Positions 12,648 through 16,574 of a DNA stretch of 16,574 bases are shown here, one piece after another. Position 1 is the stretch's first letter. The number at the start of each line of letters is the position of its first letter. This DNA comes from CAYZMH01 sp964479445 (lineage in GTDB: Bacteria; Bacteroidota; Bacteroidia; Bacteroidales; GCA-2748055), in NCBI GenBank assembly GCA_964479445.1, contig CAYZMH010000076.1:1-16574 (forward strand), given 5' to 3'. The notes under the pieces are model-generated. The model saw nothing but the letters and a program-made list of their open reading frames with translations. It was not told the origin of the DNA and ran no database searches. The position numbers and the translations under genes were made by a program.

Positions 12648-14870
12648 TTAAGAGAGCAATTCCGAAAGTGCCTGCTCATACCGCTGGGCATAATCGGCAA
12701 TGAAACCAAACGATGAGTCGTCAATGCGCAACTCCTCCTTGGTAACATGCCCCAATGTGGAGAAGGATACCTTTTGCTCAATCATCAGGTCCAGGAATTC
12801 CGTCTCATTGCGCGGCGATACGCTCACCACTACGCGGCTCGGGGACTCACCGAACAGGAAAGCATCGGTACGAACCTCCGCAGGGGAGGTAACATCAAAT
12901 CCCAATCCGTTTCGAAGACAACACTCCACAAGGGTCACAAACAACCCACCCATGGATACATCATGCGCCGATGCAATCAGGTGCCTGCGTATCAGCATGG
13001 CTACGATCTCCTGTATCCTGAGCTCAAATTCCAGGTTCAGCTCCGGCGGAGCGGTTTCATCAATCAGATGATACGATGCCAGGTATTCTGAAGCTGACAG
13101 ATCATTGTCTGAACGACCCAGCAAAAAGATCATGTCACCCTTGTCCTGGAAACTCACCGTCATCCGCTCCTCCTTCTCCCTGAGCACCCCTACCATACCG
13201 ATCACAGGTGTCGGTTGCACCGAGAATACCTCCTCCCCCTGGCGCGTCATATTATTGAAACTCACATTACCGGCAATAACGGGAATCGACATCCGGTTAC
13301 ATGCCCCTCGAATTCCTTTGATACTCTCAGTGAAATCATAATATACAGACGGATCAGACGGATCTCCGAAATTGAGTCCGTTCGCAACCGCCAGCGGAGT
13401 GCCACCCGAACATACTATATTCCGTGCCGCCTCTGCCACAGCAATCATGGCTCCCTGCCGGGGCTCCATCTTTATATATCTCGAATTCCCGTCCACACTT
13501 ACCGCCAGTAAAGGCTCCTGACCGGGAAGTTGAACAATACCTGCATCCGAACTGTGATCACCACTTACGCTGCTGAGCCCCGCCATGGTATCAAATTGTT
13601 CATATATCCAGCGCCGGGATGCAATGTTGGGTTGCCGGATCAGTGCGCGCGCCACCTCTTTCAGGTCTCCGGGTAAAGGAACTTCATCGGCCGTCACCCT
13701 GATCACCTTGCGCTTCGGCCTGGCAATATGTCGAATATATACGGGGGCACCGCCACCTCTGACAAGCGAAGAGACAGGCAGGTCTGCCAACTTCTCCTCG
13801 TCCTGGTAAATACGGATGTGATCATCGGGGATTACCCTCCCTACCCGTGCATAGGTGATCTCCCATTTGTTGGTAATCTCTTTCAGCTTCGGAATGTTCT
13901 CATCGGGTACAACTACCAGCATTTGCTCCTGCGACTGCGATAGCAGTAGCTCCAGTGGTGAAAGATCGTCCCTGATCACCGGGAAATCCCTGACATACAA
14001 CTCCACTCCCAGCTTACCCCGGAAAGCCATTTCACAAGCAGCACATAAGACTCCACCGGCACCTACATCCTGCATGCTGTGGATGACCCCTTTTTCATTC
14101 ATCTCAAGCAAACTGTCCAGCAATACCTTGCCCGCACGGGGATCTGCCATCTGGGCCTCGGGAATCATTTGCTGGATCTTCCTGGAAAAAGGCATGGAAG
14201 CAAAACCCGCCCCGTGAACACCCCGCCCCGATGTCTCCTTTCCCAGTAAAAAAACCTGGGATCCCGGTTCCGTGAAAGCAGCCTTAATGATGCGATCCTT
14301 CCTTACAACCCCCACTGCCATGAGGTTTACGAGCGGATTGGCATGGTAACTGCTGTGAAAAAGAACTTCCCCCCCCACCACGGGTACTCCGAAATGGTTG
14401 GAATAGCGGCCAAGCGACCTGATTACCCCCTTTACCAGCTCCCGGTTCTCCGGCTCCTGAAGATCGCCAAATCGCAGGATGTTAAGGTGTGCCACCGGTT
14501 TTGCCCCCATCGCCATAATGTCGCGAAGTACATTGCCTACACCTACGGCACCCTGACCCGGATTGACAGCAGTGGGATGATTGTGCGACTCCATCTTGAC
14601 CACGCAGGCATACCCGTTACCCAGATCTATGATCCCGGCATTTTCATCCATCGCCCCCACAAGCACCCCTTCTCCTTCAAATGGCAGCTCCTCGATCCAT
14701 TTTACCGAACTCTTGTAGGAAACATGCTCCGACCACATGGCTGCAAACATATTCAACTCCATTGTATTGGGCTCTCTGCCAATGATCTTTTTCAGGGAAA
14801 AGAGCTCATCGGTGGTGAGGTAGTTCTTCGCAGCCCTGCGAAGGGCTTCATCCTGATTTAAAGGTTGCAT
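12648..14870 (-). CDS. purL: Phosphoribosylformylglycinamidine synthase subunit PurL (small type)
   Basis: The 740-residue protein is the ATP-using subunit of FGAM synthase, the fourth step of purine synthesis. Motifs seen are MWSEHVSYKSS (about 45-55), VKMESHNHPTAVNP (about 91-104), DVGAGGVLCAACEMA, DHSSDAGIVQLPGQEP and LNFGDPSDPSVYYDF. The size equals the small PurL that works with PurS and PurQ; the glutaminase domain of the about 1,300-residue large form is missing, so those subunits must be elsewhere. The glycine-rich loop reads GQGAVGVGNVLRD rather than the usual QGAATGVGG pattern. ATG 14870 was chosen because an AGGAG lies 5 bases upstream; a GTG two codons earlier overlaps that site. 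ubiE follows after 15 bases. Confidence 0.95.
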   Translation of the reverse strand: MQPLNQDEALRRAAKNYLTTDELFSLKKIIGREPNTMELNMFAAMWSEHVSYKSSVKWIEELPFEGEGVLVGAMDENAGIIDLGNGYACVVKMESHNHPTAVNPGQGAVGVGNVLRDIMAMGAKPVAHLNILRFGDLQEPENRELVKGVIRSLGRYSNHFGVPVVGGEVLFHSSYHANPLVNLMAVGVVRKDRIIKAAFTEPGSQVFLLGKETSGRGVHGAGFASMPFSRKIQQMIPEAQMADPRAGKVLLDSLLEMNEKGVIHSMQDVGAGGVLCAACEMAFRGKLGVELYVRDFPVIRDDLSPLELLLSQSQEQMLVVVPDENIPKLKEITNKWEITYARVGRVIPDDHIRIYQDEEKLADLPVSSLVRGGGAPVYIRHIARPKRKVIRVTADEVPLPGDLKEVARALIRQPNIASRRWIYEQFDTMAGLSSVSGDHSSDAGIVQLPGQEPLLAVSVDGNSRYIKMEPRQGAMIAVAEAARNIVCSGGTPLAVANGLNFGDPSDPSVYYDFTESIKGIRGACNRMSIPVIAGNVSFNNMTRQGEEVFSVQPTPVIGMVGVLREKEERMTVSFQDKGDMIFLLGRSDNDLSASEYLASYHLIDETAPPELNLEFELRIQEIVAMLIRRHLIASAHDVSMGGLFVTLVECCLRNGLGFDVTSPAEVRTDAFLFGESPSRVVVSVSPRNETEFLDLMIEQKVSFSTLGHVTKEELRIDDSSFGFIADYAQRYEQALSELLS

Positions 14871-14875
14871 AGGCA

Positions 14876-14880
14876 CTCCT
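14876..14880 (-). promoter_or_regulatory. Shine-Dalgarno sequence of purL
   Basis: AGGAG lies 5 bases before the ATG at 14870. It decides between this ATG and the GTG two codons upstream, which overlaps the site. Confidence 0.6.
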
Positions 14881-15228
14881 GTTTAACATTTACAACACAG
14901 ATCACTCGTGAGCAGCATGCAGAGGTTGAAGATAAAAAAAGTTATTGAAAATGACACAAAGGCTCTCGTATGTCGGCTCACAAATCACCTGCCCGGCAAG
15001 AAGTTCCCGGGAAAATCAATCTGTCAATAGCGCTCCGAATTCCTCCTGCCTGTGAAGAATTAACCGTTTAAATAAAACTTTTTATAGCACCTCACGTTCC
15101 CCCTGACTGGAAAAACTTTGCAAAAAAATCGAATAAATGATCCGGCGGTAACACCAAATGCATCGGCAAAAACGCACTGGCTATACCGCATCTTTTTTTT
15201 ATTACTTTTGTCTAAAAAGCCGGAAACC
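14881..15228. other. Divergent intergenic region between purL and the dehydrogenase pair
   Basis: No gene is supported in this gap of about 350 bases. It holds the purL leader on the minus side and the ydfG promoter on the plus side (15203-15210). A perfect 10-base palindrome TTCCCGGGAA sits at 15004-15013. No clear -7 box was found for purL: TATCTTCA after TTTG is the best, but the spacing of 22 is long. The frame upstream of ydfG is open, but its residues look unlike the dehydrogenase family. Confidence 0.5.
15203..15210 (+). promoter_or_regulatory. -7 box of the ydfG-LDH2 unit
   Basis: TACTTTTG is a full TAnnTTTG match 18 bases before the ATG. The -33 box is unclear (TGGC 21 bases upstream is the nearest). 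A run of eight T (15193-15200) lies in the spacer. Confidence 0.5.
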
Positions 15229-15990
15229 ATGAATACAATTGCACTTATTACAGGAGCGAGCGCAGGCATAGGAAGAGCAACAGCCCTCCTCCTGGCACGA
15301 AACGATTTTAACGTGATCATAACAGGCAGGCGAGGCGACCGGCTCGAGTCACTGGAAACCGAGATCCGGTCCAAAACCAACGCCGAGGTGCTGTCACTGG
15401 TCTTTGATATCCGCGATCACGAAGAGGTCAACAACGCGATCGATTCATTGGAGGGCTCCTGGAAAAAGATTGACGTACTGGTCAATAATGCCGGACTGGC
15501 GGCAGGAATGAGTCATATCCAGGAGGGTGATGTACAGGATTGGGAACAGATGATCGACACCAATGTAAAAGGACTGCTCTACATGACCAGGGCCGTCACA
15601 CCCGGGATGATCGAACGCCAGTCGGGTCACGTGGTTAATATAGGCTCCATAGCCGGAAAAGAGGTCTATGAAAAAGGAAATGTCTATTGCGCCACAAAAC
15701 ATGCCGTGGACGCCCTCACCAAAGGGATGCGGATCGACCTGGTCGATCATCATATCCGGGTCACCTCCGTTAGTCCGGGCATGGTTGAAACCGAATTTTC
15801 CCTGGTGCGCTTTAAAGGCGACCGGAAAAAAGCCGACCAGGTCTACCAGGGATTCACCCCCCTCTACGATGAGGATATCGCCGAAACCATCCTTTTTGTC
15901 ATCACACGCCCGCCGCATGTTAATGTGAACGATATCCTGGTAATGCCAACGGCCCAGGCCAATACCGCTAAAACAAACCGGAAACAATAA
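15229..15990 (+). CDS. ydfG: Short-chain dehydrogenase/reductase, YdfG-like (NADP-dependent 3-hydroxy acid dehydrogenase type)
   Basis: This is a 253-residue classical SDR. The TGASAGIG cofactor motif is at 8-15, Arg34-Arg35 after the second strand suggest NADP(H), NNAG is at 86-89, and the catalytic set is Asn112, Ser140, Tyr153 and Lys157 (VYCATKHA). Segments such as WEQMIDTNVKGLLYMTRAV, FSLVRFKGDRKKADQVYQG and the HVNVNDILVMPTAQ end resemble E. coli YdfG, which oxidises L-serine, L-allo-threonine and related 3-hydroxy acids. ATG 15229 was chosen because it gives the family N-terminus right at the first strand and follows a good -7 box by 18 bases. An LDH2-family gene follows after 14 bases, so the two form an operon. 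Substrate is inferred from similarity only. Confidence 0.88.
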   Translation: MNTIALITGASAGIGRATALLLARNDFNVIITGRRGDRLESLETEIRSKTNAEVLSLVFDIRDHEEVNNAIDSLEGSWKKIDVLVNNAGLAAGMSHIQEGDVQDWEQMIDTNVKGLLYMTRAVTPGMIERQSGHVVNIGSIAGKEVYEKGNVYCATKHAVDALTKGMRIDLVDHHIRVTSVSPGMVETEFSLVRFKGDRKKADQVYQGFTPLYDEDIAETILFVITRPPHVNVNDILVMPTAQANTAKTNRKQ

Positions 15991-16004
15991 CCAATACACC
16001 TGAA

Positions 16005-16574
16005 ATGTATACCATCCAGTACCTGGAAGAATTCACCAGGAAAGTGTTTGAAAAGATGGGCTGCCCGTCCGACCAGGCCAGGGCCGTCACCGATGTATTC
16101 ATAGCGGCTGAACTCCGCGGACTCCCCTCCCACGGGATGATCCGGATCAAAGATTATTACCAGCTCTGGAAGGCCGGTCGGATCAATGTGAATCCCGATG
16201 TCAGGGTGGTACATGAATCTCCCAGCACTGCCGTGGTGGACGGAGACGGAGCTGTGGGTATGATCGCTGCAACCCGCTCCATGGAGATCGCCATAGAAAA
16301 AGCGCGGAAAGCAGGCACAGGCTGGGTCTCCACCCGCAACTCAAACCACTTCGGCATCGCTGGTTATTATGCCATGAAAGCACTCGAGCATGATATGATC
16401 GGGATCACCATGACCATCGCCAATCCCCTGGTGGCGCCTACCTGGTCGGTCTCCCGGATGCTGGGTACCAATCCCATCGCCGTTGCCGTGCCGACCGCCT
16501 CCTACCCCCCGTTCGTGGCCGATTTTTCCACCACTCCCATAGCACGGGGAAAGCTGGCGGTGACAGCAAAAAAA
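16005..16574 (+). CDS. Malate/L-lactate/ureidoglycolate-type dehydrogenase (LDH2 family), partial
   Basis: From the ATG at 16005 the frame is open to the right edge (190 codons; members have about 330-360). It starts MYTIQYLEEFTRKVFEKMGC and shows the LDH2/MDH2 pattern: AAELRGLPSHGMIRI with Arg38 and catalytic His43, STRNSNHFGIAGYY with His115, MLGTNPIAVAVPT (152-164), and VADFSTTPIARGKL (171-184). These are NAD(P)-dependent enzymes that reduce 2-keto acids such as oxaloacetate, pyruvate, oxalureidoglycolate or 2,3-diketogulonate; they are unrelated to classical LDH. The 14-base gap to ydfG makes an operon likely. The substrate cannot be decided here. Further operon members may lie beyond the edge. 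Confidence 0.92.
   Translation, partial: MYTIQYLEEFTRKVFEKMGCPSDQARAVTDVFIAAELRGLPSHGMIRIKDYYQLWKAGRINVNPDVRVVHESPSTAVVDGDGAVGMIAATRSMEIAIEKARKAGTGWVSTRNSNHFGIAGYYAMKALEHDMIGITMTIANPLVAPTWSVSRMLGTNPIAVAVPTASYPPFVADFSTTPIARGKLAVTAKK

Noticed and set aside
14369..14376. G8 run (minus strand) in purL as a slippage or frameshift site
   Set aside because: It encodes the conserved VVGGE segment in the correct frame, so it is explained by glycine codons.
15004..15013. Palindrome TTCCCGGGAA as an operator
   Set aside because: Ten bases is short, it is far from both starts, and there is no second copy in the window.
15118..15228. N-terminal extension of the YdfG-like protein from a TTG at 15118
   Set aside because: The extra 37 residues do not resemble SDR N-termini and the -7 promoter box lies inside them.
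1..16574. CRISPR array, insertion sequence, toxin-antitoxin pair or defence island
   Set aside because: No regularly spaced repeats, transposase motifs, terminal inverted repeats or such gene pairs were seen on either strand.

Overview
The window is a chromosomal stretch from a member of the Bacteroidota, probably Bacteroidales-like. Four things point there: several intergenic gaps carry the Bacteroidetes promoter pattern (TTTG-like -33 box, about 19-20 bases, TAnnTTTG -7 box); most genes have no Shine-Dalgarno sequence; a PorT-family gene lies beside ubiE; and the block rpsU - xerC - hpf - four tRNAs - tuf - tRNA-Trp - secE - nusG is a Bacteroidetes-type arrangement. Species cannot be named from the sequence alone.

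Layout. From 1 to 4076 everything is on the minus strand and concerns translation. In transcription order it holds an rpsU promoter, rpsU (bS21), xerC (tyrosine recombinase) and hpf (ribosome hibernation factor) with a strong terminator. A second promoter then drives tRNA-Thr(TGT), tRNA-Tyr(GTA), tRNA-Gly(TCC), tRNA-Thr(GGT), tuf, tRNA-Trp(CCA), secE and the 5' part of nusG, which runs off the left edge. From 4200 to 7792, also minus, lie a membrane-anchored ComEA-like helix-hairpin-helix protein, a sodium:neurotransmitter-type symporter and a class II fructose-bisphosphate aldolase with its own promoter and terminator. From 7871 to 10186 (minus) is a TamA/BamA-type outer-membrane lipoprotein. 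It is divergent from a plus-strand SpoU/TrmH RNA methyltransferase (10347-11147), whose tail overlaps the tail of porT (minus). Upstream of porT are ubiE (menG) and purL, both minus. A 358-base gap with divergent promoters leads into a plus-strand pair: a YdfG-like short-chain dehydrogenase and an LDH2-family malate/lactate-type dehydrogenase that runs off the right edge.

How the genes fit together. The left third makes and tunes the translation machinery (EF-Tu, tRNAs, bS21, HPF) and its links to transcription and secretion (NusG, SecE). The middle is central metabolism and envelope biogenesis (aldolase, TamL-like, PorT), menaquinone synthesis (UbiE/MenG) and purine synthesis (PurL).

I do not see a mobile element, CRISPR array, toxin-antitoxin pair or obvious new defence system; this is mainly core genome. 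The most interesting signals are regulatory. Strong Shine-Dalgarno sequences occur only at rpsU, hpf and purL in a window where other starts lack them, which fits the known masking of the anti-SD in Bacteroidetes ribosomes through bS21. The tRNA4-tuf gene order matches that of E. coli tufB, and PurL is the short subunit type with a changed glycine-rich loop.
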